Shown here: positions 8,801-17,230 of the stretch, one piece after another | Position numbering within the stretch: position 1 is the first letter of the stretch | Layout: each line of letters starts with the position of its first letter | Program-made: the position numbers and the translations under genes | The notes under the pieces: model-generated | What the model was told of the DNA's origin: nothing | Seen by the model: only the letters and a program-made list of their open reading frames with translations | Database searches by the model: none | Source of the DNA: UBA5794 sp963714375 | Lineage (GTDB): Bacteria; Actinomycetota; Acidimicrobiia; Spongiisociales; UBA5794 | DNA: 64,000 bases | NCBI GenBank assembly: GCA_963714375.1 | Contig: CAVQOG010000002.1 | Span: 124,001-188,000 of the forward strand | Reading direction: 5' to 3'

Positions 8801-9305
8801 AGCCGGTCAGGAACATGACCACATGATGGGTCGGGTCTGGAAGTTCGACAACGACATCAGCACCGACGTGCTGTCCCCTGGCCAGTATGCGGTCGATCCC
8901 GTCGAAGTGCGCAAGCTCCACGTACTCGAATCCGTCAACCCCGAATTCGCGCCCAATGTCGAACCTGGCGACATCGTCGTGGCAGGATCAAACTTCGGAT
9001 GCGGATCAAGCAGGGAGACAGCCGCTGAGAACCTCAGGGCACTCGGCGTTGCGTGCGTCGTTGCTGAGTCATTCGCTCGGATCTTCATGCGAAACGCGGT
9101 TGCTGTCGGCCTTCCCGTCGTCGTATGCCAGGGAGTCCACGACTCGTTCTCCGACGGCGATACGGGCAGGGTTGTCCTCTCGGAGGGAAGTGTCACCAAC
9201 ATCGATACCGGAGCTGCTCTCGTCGGAGATTCCCTACCAGCAGAGATGCGAGACATCCTTGCCGCCGGAGGGATCCTCAACGTACTCCAGTCACAGTCGG
9301 AGTGA
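8793..9305 (+). CDS. LeuD-type hydro-lyase small subunit
   Basis: A 170-residue swivel-domain subunit that completes the hydro-lyase with the preceding gene. The ATG at 8793 lies within the end of the large-subunit gene, with GGAGG at 8782-8786. The family hallmark SNFGCGSSRE, which holds the substrate-binding Ser and Arg, is present, followed by VVAESFARIFMRNAVAVGLP. The residue set between helices that sets isopropylmalate versus homoaconitate preference cannot be interpreted without alignment. This is the last structural gene of the operon. Confidence 0.88.
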   Translation: MSEAGQEHDHMMGRVWKFDNDISTDVLSPGQYAVDPVEVRKLHVLESVNPEFAPNVEPGDIVVAGSNFGCGSSRETAAENLRALGVACVVAESFARIFMRNAVAVGLPVVVCQGVHDSFSDGDTGRVVLSEGSVTNIDTGAALVGDSLPAEMRDILAAGGILNVLQSQSE

Positions 9306-9355
9306 CCAATCACGTCGTATAGGCTTGCCGCTCGCCACATACTGTCAGGTGAACC

Positions 9356-10024
9356 ATGAACCGAACCACAACCATCGATAGCACGGTCGCTGAACCACTC
9401 GCCCAGATGCTCGAAGTGCTTGGCAGAACCGGTGACGCCATGGTTGCCATGGACGGTTCGATGGAGATCATCGCGTGGAACGATGCTGCGACTCAACTCC
9501 TCGGCTATAGCGCTGAGGAGGTGCTCGGACGGTCATGCGTAGACGTGTTGTGCTGGCGAGACCGTTGCGGGGATTCTGTGTGCGGTCCGACATGTCCGGC
9601 GTCAGAGCTCGGCGATCCGGACGAGATCATGGGTCCACGAGAAGTACTCGGTCGGTCCTCGAAGGACCAAACGCTCTGGCTGAGTGCATCAACGATCATC
9701 CCACCGATCGAGATGCGTGAGCAGTGCCGCATTGTGCACCTGATACGCGAAATTGCCCTTCCGCCCGAGCTCGAACGGCTCATCGTTCAACGCCTCGACG
9801 GCTGGAGTGTTGGTACCGAGGTCCGTGACGACCGTCTGGATGTTCTCACCCCACGTGAACGTGAGGTGCTTCAGCTCCTGACGGAGGGCCTCGACGGTAC
9901 CGCAATCTCGGAGAAGCTCTTCGTCTCACAAGCGACGGTTCGCAACCACATCCAGCACATCCTCACCAAGCTCAACGTCCATAGCCGAGTAGAAGCCGTC
10001 GCATTCGCCCTTCGTCGTAACTAG
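9356..10024 (+). CDS. PAS-domain LuxR-type regulator with Cys-rich insert
   Basis: A 222-residue one-component regulator. Residues 20-120 form a PAS domain (GDAMVAMDGSMEIIAWNDAA, LGYSAEEVLGRS), containing a segment CWRDRCGDSVCGPTCP with four cysteines. Residues 160-222 are a LuxR/NarL-type DNA-binding domain (LTPREREVLQLLTEGL, SQATVRNHIQHILTKLNVHSR). There is no receiver or kinase partner nearby. The cysteines could bind a metal or FeS cluster or act as a thiol switch, which is inference. It follows the catabolic operon on the same strand after 50 bases and may regulate it. Confidence 0.88.
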   Translation: MNRTTTIDSTVAEPLAQMLEVLGRTGDAMVAMDGSMEIIAWNDAATQLLGYSAEEVLGRSCVDVLCWRDRCGDSVCGPTCPASELGDPDEIMGPREVLGRSSKDQTLWLSASTIIPPIEMREQCRIVHLIREIALPPELERLIVQRLDGWSVGTEVRDDRLDVLTPREREVLQLLTEGLDGTAISEKLFVSQATVRNHIQHILTKLNVHSRVEAVAFALRRN

Positions 10025-10205
10025 GCGTCGCACCAGCCGCTCGGATCTTAAGATCAGGTCACGCACCGCAAGCACCGTTCGAATGTTGCGTCACGTGCCG
10101 TCGATCCAAGGATCTGCGGGAGCTTCGCTGCCAGCTTGCTTCTCCCGATAGACATTCGACGGAGCTCGCAGGCTCGCGCGCCCCCCTGAAGGGAGGACGG
10201 GTTGA

Positions 10206-10245
10206 GTTCCGTAGTCCGTGTTCCGTAGTCCGTGTTCCGTAGTCC
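10206..10245. repeat. 14-bp tandem repeat, 2.9 copies (two related heptamers)
   Basis: The unit GTTCCGTAGTCCGT occurs at 10206-10219 and 10220-10233, with a partial third copy at 10234-10245. Each unit is two related heptamers, GTTCCGT and AGTCCGT. It lies in the 247-base intergenic space before the radical SAM gene; the rest of that space shows no gene. The repeat ends 26 bases before the GTG start and may overlap promoter elements. Confidence 0.9.
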
Positions 10246-10271
10246 TTGCATCCGGACCTAGAGTCCTCGAA

Positions 10272-11654
10272 GTGAACGTTCTCTTGATTTCTACATATGA
10301 GCTAGGCAGGCAACCGGTGCATGTCGCAAGTCCTGCGGCTGCACTTGAGGCGTCGGGCCATACGGCCAAAGCCCTCGACCTTGCCGTGCAACCATGGGAT
10401 CTCGCACTCGTCGACTGGGCGGATGCCGTTGCTATCTCGACTCCGATGCACACCGCAATGCGTCTTGCGATCGCTGCGTGTCGAAGGATCAAAGCCCATA
10501 GACCGGAACTGCCTGTCGCTGCGTATGGTCTCTATGCCGGCATGATGAACGATGAAGAATCGAAGCTCTTCGACAGGGCGATTGTTGGCGAGTACGAGAC
10601 CACCCTGGTGCAGTGGGTGGCAGGGAAACGCTCGGTTGAACCGGTCACGATCCACCTCACCCGAGGTGGATTCCAGACCCCGGACCGAAGCATGCTCCCC
10701 TCCCTTGACAACTACGCACGTCTGTCGATCAACGGCGAAGAAAGGCTCGTTGGGGCCGTCGAGGCATCGCACGGATGCGTCCATCTCTGTCGTCACTGTC
10801 CCATTCCCGCTGTCTACAACGGCGCGCTGAGGATTGTCGATGTGGAAACGGTGCTGGCCGACATCGATCAACAGATCGCCGCGGGTGCCCGACACATCAC
10901 GTTCGGGGATCCAGACTTCCTGAACGGCCCTGCCCATTCCCTTCGAATCATTCGGGCGATGCATGAGCGACACCCCACGGTCACGTTTGACTGCACCGTC
11001 AAGGTGGAGCACATTCTCTCTTACGCGGATGTTTGGGACGAGTTCGCGTCTGCAGGTTGTCTGTTCGTGGTGTCGGCGTTCGAGTCGATGAACGACAACG
11101 TGCTCATGAACCTCGACAAGGGACATACAGCCGAAGACGCCGCACGAGCCGTTCATCTCCTCCGAGATGCAGGCATCGATATCCGGCCTTCGTGGCTCCC
11201 GTTCACCCCGTGGACGACGCGCGAGGACATCGATGCGATGTTCCGATTCATCAGCAGTCACGATCTGATCGAGTCGACCGATCCTGTCCAAATGGGGATA
11301 CGTCTCCTGATTCCGGCTGGATCACTCATGCTTGATATCGAAGGCATCCATCGCTTTCTCGGCGAATATGACAGCGAAGCCCTGTCCCATGCGTGGACAA
11401 GTGACGATCCCGCCATGGACGCGTTGGCAGGAACACTCATGGACATTGCTGAGGAAGCATCGAGCGGTCGTCTCTCGACAATCGACACATTCATCCGACA
11501 GTGGATGACTGTTACCGATGGCACCGACCTCGAAGCGCCAGTCGTGGCCATCGACCAGGGAGCGACGCTTGGCCGACCCAAGTTGACCGAATCGTGGTTC
11601 TGCTGAGCTGAGCCAACCGCGAGCCAGTTGGGCTCGCTCGATTCCCCAGATTGA
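10272..11654 (+). CDS. Radical SAM selenoprotein with B12-binding-like N-terminus and C-terminal Cys-Sec-Ala-Glu-Pro tail
   Basis: Translation starts at the GTG at 10272 (MNVLLISTYELGRQP). The N-terminal 130 residues resemble a cobalamin-binding-type domain; the radical SAM core follows, with the cluster motif CVHLCRHC (ASHGCVHLCRHCPIP) near residue 175. Conventional translation stops at TGA 11604-11606, right after ...TESWFC. Reading that TGA as selenocysteine continues in frame with Ala-Glu-Pro and 12 more residues to TGA 11652, total 460 aa. This Cys-Sec-Ala-Glu-Pro tail matches a family I recall from NCBI annotation as the CUAEP/CCAEP-tail radical SAM (seleno)protein. A hairpin sits at SECIS distance. 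Reaction unknown. The alternative is a 444-residue protein ending at Cys. Confidence 0.82.
11604..11637 (+). promoter_or_regulatory. Candidate bacterial SECIS element for the radical SAM gene (Sec codon 11604-11606)
   Basis: After the TGA, 12 nt lead to a perfect 7-bp stem GCGAGCC (11619-11625) with GGCTCGC (11631-11637) enclosing the loop AGTTG. The loop begins 19 nt after the TGA, as expected of SelB-dependent bacterial SECIS hairpins. A competing stem, GAGCCAAC (11610-11617) with GTTGGGCTC (11627-11635, one bulge), is also possible. The loop is not the classical GGUC. Confidence 0.62.
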
Positions 11655-11738
11655 AGCCGCTACCGGGACCCTTGGACTGGAAACTGCCGTTTTCCTTGCG
11701 TAATCGCCTGTCATCTCTCGACGCCTAGTCTGACCTCC

Positions 11739-13406
11739 GTGACTGAATCAGCAACCGCACCGCTTCGAATTCCGCTGTACAGGGCCATCTGGATCGCGGC
11801 AATGCTGTCGAACATCGGTTCATTCCTCCAGGCTGTTGCGGGGGCCTGGCTCATGAAAGAGCTGACTGACTCCTCGGCGACATGGGTTGCAGTGATGGTC
11901 GTGTCGAACATTCTGCCGGTTCTCTTCCTGTCACTGTTCGCCGGTGTGGTGGCGGACATGTTTTCAAAGGCGAAGGTGATGCTTTGGTCACAAATCCTGA
12001 TGGGATTCTCAGCCGCTGCCATGGCCGCCACCACCTATCTCGACTTGATCACACCGGGACTCCTGCTCGGGCTCGGTTTGCTCCTCGGGGTCGGGATGGC
12101 ATTCAACCTGCCTGCGTGGCAGTCAATCGTTCCCGAACTCGTCCCCCGCGGCATGGTTGCCAGCGCCGTCGCCCTCAACTCGGCCAGTTTCAACGTCGCA
12201 AGAGCGGTGGGTCCCGCCCTCGGTGGTCTGATCCTCGCCGTGTCAGGTCCAGCCCTGGCGTTCAGTCTCAATACGTTGAGCTATCTCGGTGTGATTGTTG
12301 TCGTGGCAGTACTCGCTCGATCGTGGGAAAAGCAGACGGACGAACAAGCCTCCGTCGGTCTGATTGTCAGCTCCATCGGACTCTCCGTTCGCTATGCACG
12401 CTATTCACCTGTTTTCCGACGGGTACTCGCGCTTGTCGCGATGTTCGGCATCACGACCGCCGTGATCCAAGCGGTTCTTCCGAACAGGACATCCGAGCTC
12501 GACGGGAGCGAGGCAGCATATGGTTTACTCCTCGGCGCCATGGGGGTCGGTGCGCTGATTGGTGCCTTCGGAAGAACACGGTTCGAACCAATCAGAACGG
12601 GCAGAGCACTGCCTTACACCATCATCACTTTCGGTATCGCCGGCATCGTGATCGGGACAGCACCGAACCTCGCGGTTGCCTTCATCGGAATGCTTGTCAT
12701 CGGTGCCTGCTGGATCCTCACACTCACCGTGTTGAATGCCACGACCCAACTGATGACTCCGGGATGGATCCGCGGTAGGGCAATGAGCCTCTACCTGCTT
12801 GCCTTCACCGGAATCATGCCTCTCGGCTCGATCACCTCGGGTGCCGTGGCTGATCAGATCGGGGCCGGGAGCACCATGATCTGGTTCTCCCTCGGAACAG
12901 TGGCCCTCGGACTGATCGCACCGTTGTTCAGGATTCCTCCACTCGACCAGGTTCGAACACCCGAGTTCGAGCGGAAACATCGCATGCACGAACACGCCGA
13001 CGATGAGGGGGGTCCCGTTCTTGTTTCCAACACTTGGCAGCTCCCGCCCGACAGTATCGATGACTTCCTTGAATTACTCGAACGAGTCCGCCGCGTCCGA
13101 CTCCGCAACGGGGCATACTCGTGGCGGCTCTATCGCAACACCGACGACCCATATCGGCTGACGGAGGTGTACCTGTACACATCGTGGGAGGAGCACCTCG
13201 CGCAGCACACACGGACGGACGATGCAGCTGCTGCCATGCTCGGGGAAGCCATGCGATTCGACACCAACCACCGCCCCACCAACCGGCATCTCATCGCCGT
13301 AGATCTACACCACCCACCGAATTGGGATGAATTGGTGGCAAACCTGCACACCGATGAGGAGGAAACGGGTGAGAGCTTCGGGTTCCCCATGGCCGACAAC
13401 CGATGA
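11739..13406 (+). CDS. MFS transporter of the enterobactin-exporter-like type with C-terminal soluble domain
   Basis: A 555-residue membrane protein from a GTG start. About 12 hydrophobic segments fill residues 1-410, with an MFS loop after helix 2 (FAGVVADMFSKAKVM). Residues 425-540 form a soluble domain (VLVSNTWQLPPDSIDDFLELL, VYLYTSWEEHLAQH), a fusion typical of the MFS_3 family whose tail resembles monooxygenase-like ferredoxin-fold domains. The role is drug or metabolite export driven by proton gradient; substrate unknown. It follows the radical SAM selenoprotein on the same strand 84 bases downstream, so export of that enzyme's product is a possibility, not evidence. Confidence 0.88.
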   Translation: MTESATAPLRIPLYRAIWIAAMLSNIGSFLQAVAGAWLMKELTDSSATWVAVMVVSNILPVLFLSLFAGVVADMFSKAKVMLWSQILMGFSAAAMAATTYLDLITPGLLLGLGLLLGVGMAFNLPAWQSIVPELVPRGMVASAVALNSASFNVARAVGPALGGLILAVSGPALAFSLNTLSYLGVIVVVAVLARSWEKQTDEQASVGLIVSSIGLSVRYARYSPVFRRVLALVAMFGITTAVIQAVLPNRTSELDGSEAAYGLLLGAMGVGALIGAFGRTRFEPIRTGRALPYTIITFGIAGIVIGTAPNLAVAFIGMLVIGACWILTLTVLNATTQLMTPGWIRGRAMSLYLLAFTGIMPLGSITSGAVADQIGAGSTMIWFSLGTVALGLIAPLFRIPPLDQVRTPEFERKHRMHEHADDEGGPVLVSNTWQLPPDSIDDFLELLERVRRVRLRNGAYSWRLYRNTDDPYRLTEVYLYTSWEEHLAQHTRTDDAAAAMLGEAMRFDTNHRPTNRHLIAVDLHHPPNWDELVANLHTDEEETGESFGFPMADNR

Positions 13407-13412
13407 CCGATT

Positions 13413-13433
13413 TCAGAAGTCAGAAGTCAGAAG
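13413..13433. repeat. 7-bp tandem repeat TCAGAAG x3
   Basis: Three exact copies of TCAGAAG lie seven bases after the MFS stop codon. Together with the array at 13448 this fills the 65 bases between two convergent genes. Confidence 0.9.
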
Positions 13434-13447
13434 CACTGGCCTCTCGT

Positions 13448-13468
13448 ATCGGTAATCGGTAATCGGTG
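13448..13468. repeat. 7-bp tandem repeat ATCGGTA x3 (last base of third copy differs)
   Basis: Two exact copies and one with a final G. It has the same heptamer period as the neighbouring TCAGAAG array and the 14-bp array at 10206, but an unrelated unit. It ends three bases before the hemerythrin stop codon. Confidence 0.88.
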
Positions 13469-13471
13469 GAC

Positions 13472-14032
13472 CTAGATGATTTCGGCGGCAAGGCGTTCGA
13501 GGTCTGCCTTGGTCTTTCCTTCGAACTTGCTTGCGCACACGTCGTCATACCTGGAGCACAGTGTCGAACACGCGGATCCGGTGATCATGTTGTCTGCCAT
13601 GTCGAAGAGAATCCCGTCTTCCCTTGTGATGTGATCAACAATGAGATCGACGTAGCCCCTTGCGGCATCGCGCACCGCCCGTCCCGCCTGTGCGTCGCCG
13701 GCTCGAGCTGCGTCGAGGTTTGCAACCATGACGCCAACGAATTCCCTCCCCTGCCGATGGTCCTCGAGCATCATGGCAATCGGACCCGAGTCTGCCGGAA
13801 GACCCTCCTCCTCCAGCTCCGGGAACAGCAGATCCTCTTCCATGCCGTGGTGGAAGGCATCCGTGAAGAGTCGGAAGAAGGTGACACACGATTCGAGGGT
13901 GTCGAATCGAAGATCAACGCCCTGTTCCTCGTCGGTGAGCATTTCGTCGAGCCGGGCCGCAACCTTGAGAATCAGCTGATGATCCTCCCGCAATACGGCG
14001 GTCGGTGTTTGTTCGTTTCCAGTCATCATCAC
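13472..14032 (-). CDS. Hemerythrin-domain protein
   Basis: A 186-residue soluble protein with the four-helix hemerythrin pattern: an early EDH (VLREDHQLI), HHGMEEDLLFPELE, MLEDHRQGREF and VDHITREDGILF, giving the His/Glu ligands of a di-iron site. Such domains bind O2 or NO, sense oxygen, or handle iron. The C-terminal extension has four cysteines (GSACSTLCSRYDDVCASKF). The start could be any of three successive ATGs. It is convergent with the MFS gene and is a single gene. Confidence 0.9.
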   Translation of the reverse strand: MMMTGNEQTPTAVLREDHQLILKVAARLDEMLTDEEQGVDLRFDTLESCVTFFRLFTDAFHHGMEEDLLFPELEEEGLPADSGPIAMMLEDHRQGREFVGVMVANLDAARAGDAQAGRAVRDAARGYVDLIVDHITREDGILFDMADNMITGSACSTLCSRYDDVCASKFEGKTKADLERLAAEII

Positions 14033-14141
14033 GTCAAGCTACAGCACATTCGAGGTACCGCAAAATCGGCCCTGATCTGTCCAGACTCGTATCCGATATC
14101 GTGGTTTCGTCCACGGAGAAGACCATCGCTATCGTGCGACG

Positions 14142-15872
14142 ATGAGCACCCAGAGGTTCGTCCGTCGCGCGTCAATCTCGCTTGCCCTTTCATTGTTCGT
14201 TTCGCTATTCGTGGTGTCATGTACATCGGAGGGAACCGACACAACAGTCGCGACGCCATCAACGTCGACCTCCTCGACCGGAGCGACCAGCACGTTGCCG
14301 ACGACGTCGACCACCGGGTCACCCGCGCCACCCCAGGAACATTGGATCAGCATCGAGGGTGATTCGTTTGTCGACACCCGGACACAAACACCGTTCGTAC
14401 CCATCGGCGTGAACCTCTTACTCAAGGTCGGTGGGGGCGGTGGAGATCGGATGTTCGCGTTGTACGACCCGGACTGGGTCGACCCACAGCTCGACGGCAT
14501 CGCCTCACTCGGCATGAACACCGTGCGGTTCTTCCTCGACATGTGCATGGAATGTACGACGACGGACAGCGGAATCAGATCCGAGTACCTGGACGACCTT
14601 GCCGATCTCCTGACACGTCTCGAGGCCCACGGACTCGTTGCCCTCCCCACCAGCAACGACGTTCCTGATCCCGGGTTCTCCAACCGCCTACCGTGCTGTG
14701 AGCCCTTTGGCGGCTATCGGAACTCGCTGTACCTCGCCCCCGAGGGGCAACAGATCGCCATCGAGTACTGGACACAGCTGATCGAGGGCATCAAAGAGCG
14801 AGGTGCACCGACACATCACATCCTCGGCTGGCAACTCGCAAACGAGCAGTTCTATCTTCGTGATGTACCCCCGATATCGATATCGACGGGTTCCGTCACG
14901 ACTGCAGACGGTGAAACCTATGACCTTGCCGATGATTCGGCTGTTGAGTCCATGGTCGTCAACAACCTCCGTTCCTATGCAACAAATGTCGGCGACGCGA
15001 TCCGCGAGGTAGACGACGGAGCACTCATCACCATGGGCTTCTTCTCGGCTGAGGATCCCGAATCGGGGCGTGTCGGTCTCGACAACCGCTGGGTCGTTCC
15101 CGACGACATCATCGACGACTCAACGCTTGACTTCGTCGACCTCCACGCCTACCCGGGGCTCGGCGGAGTATGGGACGCGATCGCAGCGTCCTACGGAATT
15201 GCTGACGGGGAACCATCATTCCCCATCCTGTTGGGTGAATTCGGCGCTTTCGAATCGGCATATATCACGCCGGCGGAGGGAGCTGCTGCGATGGCACGTT
15301 GGCAATCGGAATCGTGCCAGTACGGGTTTGATGGGTGGCTGCTGTGGTTCTGGGGTGCCGACAAGGACAACGAGGTCATACCAGTCGAGGTTGGTGACGC
15401 AGCAATCGCTCGAGCGGTTTCGCCAGCCGTAAGACCAGATCCATGCGATGTTGGACCGTTTGCGAGCAGCAACCTTGCGCTCGAACGACCGACCACGGCA
15501 TCCGCCCAAGAGAGCGACGCATACGGGGCGAACAAGGTGACGGATGGTTCTGATGCCACTTGGTGGAGCGCCGGTGCTGGCCCTCCCCAGTGGGTCGAGA
15601 TCGATTTGGAGGAGAACCGTACCGTCGGAAGTGTCGAGATACTCATCGGACATGTATCACCCCCCGGCCCACAAACCCACCGTGTATATCTCAGGAGTTC
15701 GGATCAATCGGGGAAGGGAGAGCTTGTCGGAGAAGTCAAGGCAAACGCGGTCCAGGGCGATGTCCTGACAGTGACGTTCGATCCCGCCGCCGACGTCCGA
15801 TACGTGCGTATCGAGACAATCCGCATGGACGGATGGGTGATTCTTCACGAGATCCGCGTTCTCACCGGGTAG
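14142..15872 (+). CDS. Secreted GH5-like glycosidase lipoprotein with C-terminal F5/8-type (CBM32-like) domain
   Basis: A 576-residue exported protein: signal peptide with lipobox LFVVSC, a Thr/Ser linker to about residue 65, a TIM-barrel glycosidase-like domain (VPIGVNLLL, LGMNTVRFFLDMC) and a discoidin-like domain from about 442 (SSNLALERPTTASAQ ... VRYVRIETIRM). The candidate acid/base is Glu235 in GWQLANEQF and the nucleophile Glu366 in LLGEFGA, the clan-A arrangement. It probably hydrolyses a beta-glycan at the cell surface. It is paralogous to the protein at 34575-36863; exact family and substrate are uncertain. Confidence 0.82.
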   Translation: MSTQRFVRRASISLALSLFVSLFVVSCTSEGTDTTVATPSTSTSSTGATSTLPTTSTTGSPAPPQEHWISIEGDSFVDTRTQTPFVPIGVNLLLKVGGGGGDRMFALYDPDWVDPQLDGIASLGMNTVRFFLDMCMECTTTDSGIRSEYLDDLADLLTRLEAHGLVALPTSNDVPDPGFSNRLPCCEPFGGYRNSLYLAPEGQQIAIEYWTQLIEGIKERGAPTHHILGWQLANEQFYLRDVPPISISTGSVTTADGETYDLADDSAVESMVVNNLRSYATNVGDAIREVDDGALITMGFFSAEDPESGRVGLDNRWVVPDDIIDDSTLDFVDLHAYPGLGGVWDAIAASYGIADGEPSFPILLGEFGAFESAYITPAEGAAAMARWQSESCQYGFDGWLLWFWGADKDNEVIPVEVGDAAIARAVSPAVRPDPCDVGPFASSNLALERPTTASAQESDAYGANKVTDGSDATWWSAGAGPPQWVEIDLEENRTVGSVEILIGHVSPPGPQTHRVYLRSSDQSGKGELVGEVKANAVQGDVLTVTFDPAADVRYVRIETIRMDGWVILHEIRVLTG

Positions 15873-15961
15873 CAGTCTGACCCGGTAGTACGGTTGAGTT
15901 GTACGATTGATCATTGACACACCACCTGTTTGGACGTTGAATTGCAGTACGAGGGCCAACC

Positions 15962-16510
15962 ATGACGGGTGTTCGCATGAAACGACTCACAGCAATCGCG
16001 TTCACACTTGTGCTGTCGGTGGCAGCCTGCGGTGGCAGCGACACCGATACCGGTGCCACCCCGACAACCGATGCACCACAGGACGGCATCACAACGGTGG
16101 CGTCAAGCCCCACCAACGAGGTGTCGCTTGACGATCCGTGTGCCATCGTCGACGACGAAACGATCAGCGCCACGCTCGGCAAGGCTGTCACTGGCAGCAA
16201 TCTGGGCGTAGGGCTCTGCGCATACGTCCCCACCGATGGGAGTGGTGGAGTCGAACTCCTGATCCAGGATGTGTCCGCAGTCGGTTGCGACGTCATTTTC
16301 GATGCGGGAGGTTTCAGCGACGAGGAGCTCGTAGACAGCGTCGGCACGTATGCGAGGTACAACGCCGACGCCAGCGGTGGAACACATCAGATGGCGGTGT
16401 GTTTCGACGAACAGTATTCGCTCGTCACCGTGATGTATGCCGACACGCCAACCGCCAAGGAAACGCTCATCGGCATCGCGGATGCTGTTGGATACGGTTT
16501 GGGGTACTAG
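15962..16510 (+). CDS. DUF3558-like lipoprotein
   Basis: A 182-residue lipoprotein: signal peptide and lipobox LSVAAC, acidic Thr-rich linker, then a domain starting LDDPCAIVDDETISATLG. This Asp-Pro-Cys opening followed by a 'D/E-E-hydrophobic' helix is the DUF3558-like pattern seen in at least four other genes of the window. Function unknown; such proteins are anchored to the outer face of the membrane. It lies 89 bases after the glycosidase gene, same strand. Confidence 0.75.
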   Translation: MTGVRMKRLTAIAFTLVLSVAACGGSDTDTGATPTTDAPQDGITTVASSPTNEVSLDDPCAIVDDETISATLGKAVTGSNLGVGLCAYVPTDGSGGVELLIQDVSAVGCDVIFDAGGFSDEELVDSVGTYARYNADASGGTHQMAVCFDEQYSLVTVMYADTPTAKETLIGIADAVGYGLGY

Positions 16511-16532
16511 AGAAGCGACCAGGGAACCGCCC

Positions 16533-17144
16533 GTGGACAAGGTTGATTTCAAGAAGACGCTCAAACATCTCTACCAACCCTCGACGGAGGACTTCACGGT
16601 CGTTGAAGTGCCCGTCATGCAGTTCATCAAGGTCGACGGCTCCGGGCCTCCCGAGAGCGACGGCTTCGAGCAAGCGATCGGATGGTTGTACGCGACGTCG
16701 TATCCGATCAAGTTCTCGTCAAAGACAGATCTCAACCGCGACTATGTGGTTCCACCTCTTGAGGCCCTGTGGTGGGCAGACGACATGTCCGCTTTCACCG
16801 CGAACGATCGTGAAGCATGGTTGTGGACCGCGATGATCATGCAGCCCGATTGGATCACCGCAAAGATGTACGACAAGGTCGCGAAACAAGCGTCCTCAAA
16901 ACTCGGCCCGCCTCCCGACACCCTCCGATTCGAGCTATTCGCCGAAGGACTCTCGGTGCAGATCCTTCACGTCGGTCCGTTTGCTGAGGAGGCACCGACC
17001 ATTGCCCGACTCCACAGCGAGTACCTACCAGCCAACGGCCTTGTCGAAAATGGCCATCATCACGAGATCTACCTCAGCGACCTTCGCAGAACTGCCTCCG
17101 AAAAGCTGAAGACGGTGTTGCGTCAACCGGTGTCAAAGGTGTAA
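16533..17144 (+). CDS. GyrI-like small-molecule-binding domain protein
   Basis: A 203-residue soluble protein. The GTG at 16533 was chosen since similarity starts with MDKVDFKKTLKHLY; a longer frame would overlap the lipoprotein gene. The segments VVEVPVMQFIKVDGSGPPES and LQILHVGPFAEEAPTIARLH-like text (here VQILHVGPFAEEAPTI) fit the stand-alone GyrI-like/SOUL-type domain proteins. These bind hydrophobic or drug-like ligands; some relatives detoxify. It starts 22 bases after the upstream stop. Function in this organism is unknown. Confidence 0.78.
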   Translation: MDKVDFKKTLKHLYQPSTEDFTVVEVPVMQFIKVDGSGPPESDGFEQAIGWLYATSYPIKFSSKTDLNRDYVVPPLEALWWADDMSAFTANDREAWLWTAMIMQPDWITAKMYDKVAKQASSKLGPPPDTLRFELFAEGLSVQILHVGPFAEEAPTIARLHSEYLPANGLVENGHHHEIYLSDLRRTASEKLKTVLRQPVSKV

Positions 17145-17230
17145 CTCCATCTGTCGGATTGTGATCTCCATCCTGGCACGTCCGATCCAATCGACTTATT
17201 CCTACACCACCCATCGTTAGAGTCCTGCGG

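Noticed and set aside
10272..11606. Radical SAM gene ending at the first TGA as an ordinary stop
   Set aside because: Possible, but the in-frame Ala-Glu-Pro following the Cys-TGA pair and the hairpin make read-through as Sec the better explanation.
13472..14032. Hemerythrin protein as the detached tail of the TPCP ATPase
   Set aside because: The two genes are 12 kb apart with other genes between; co-occurrence alone does not show they work together.
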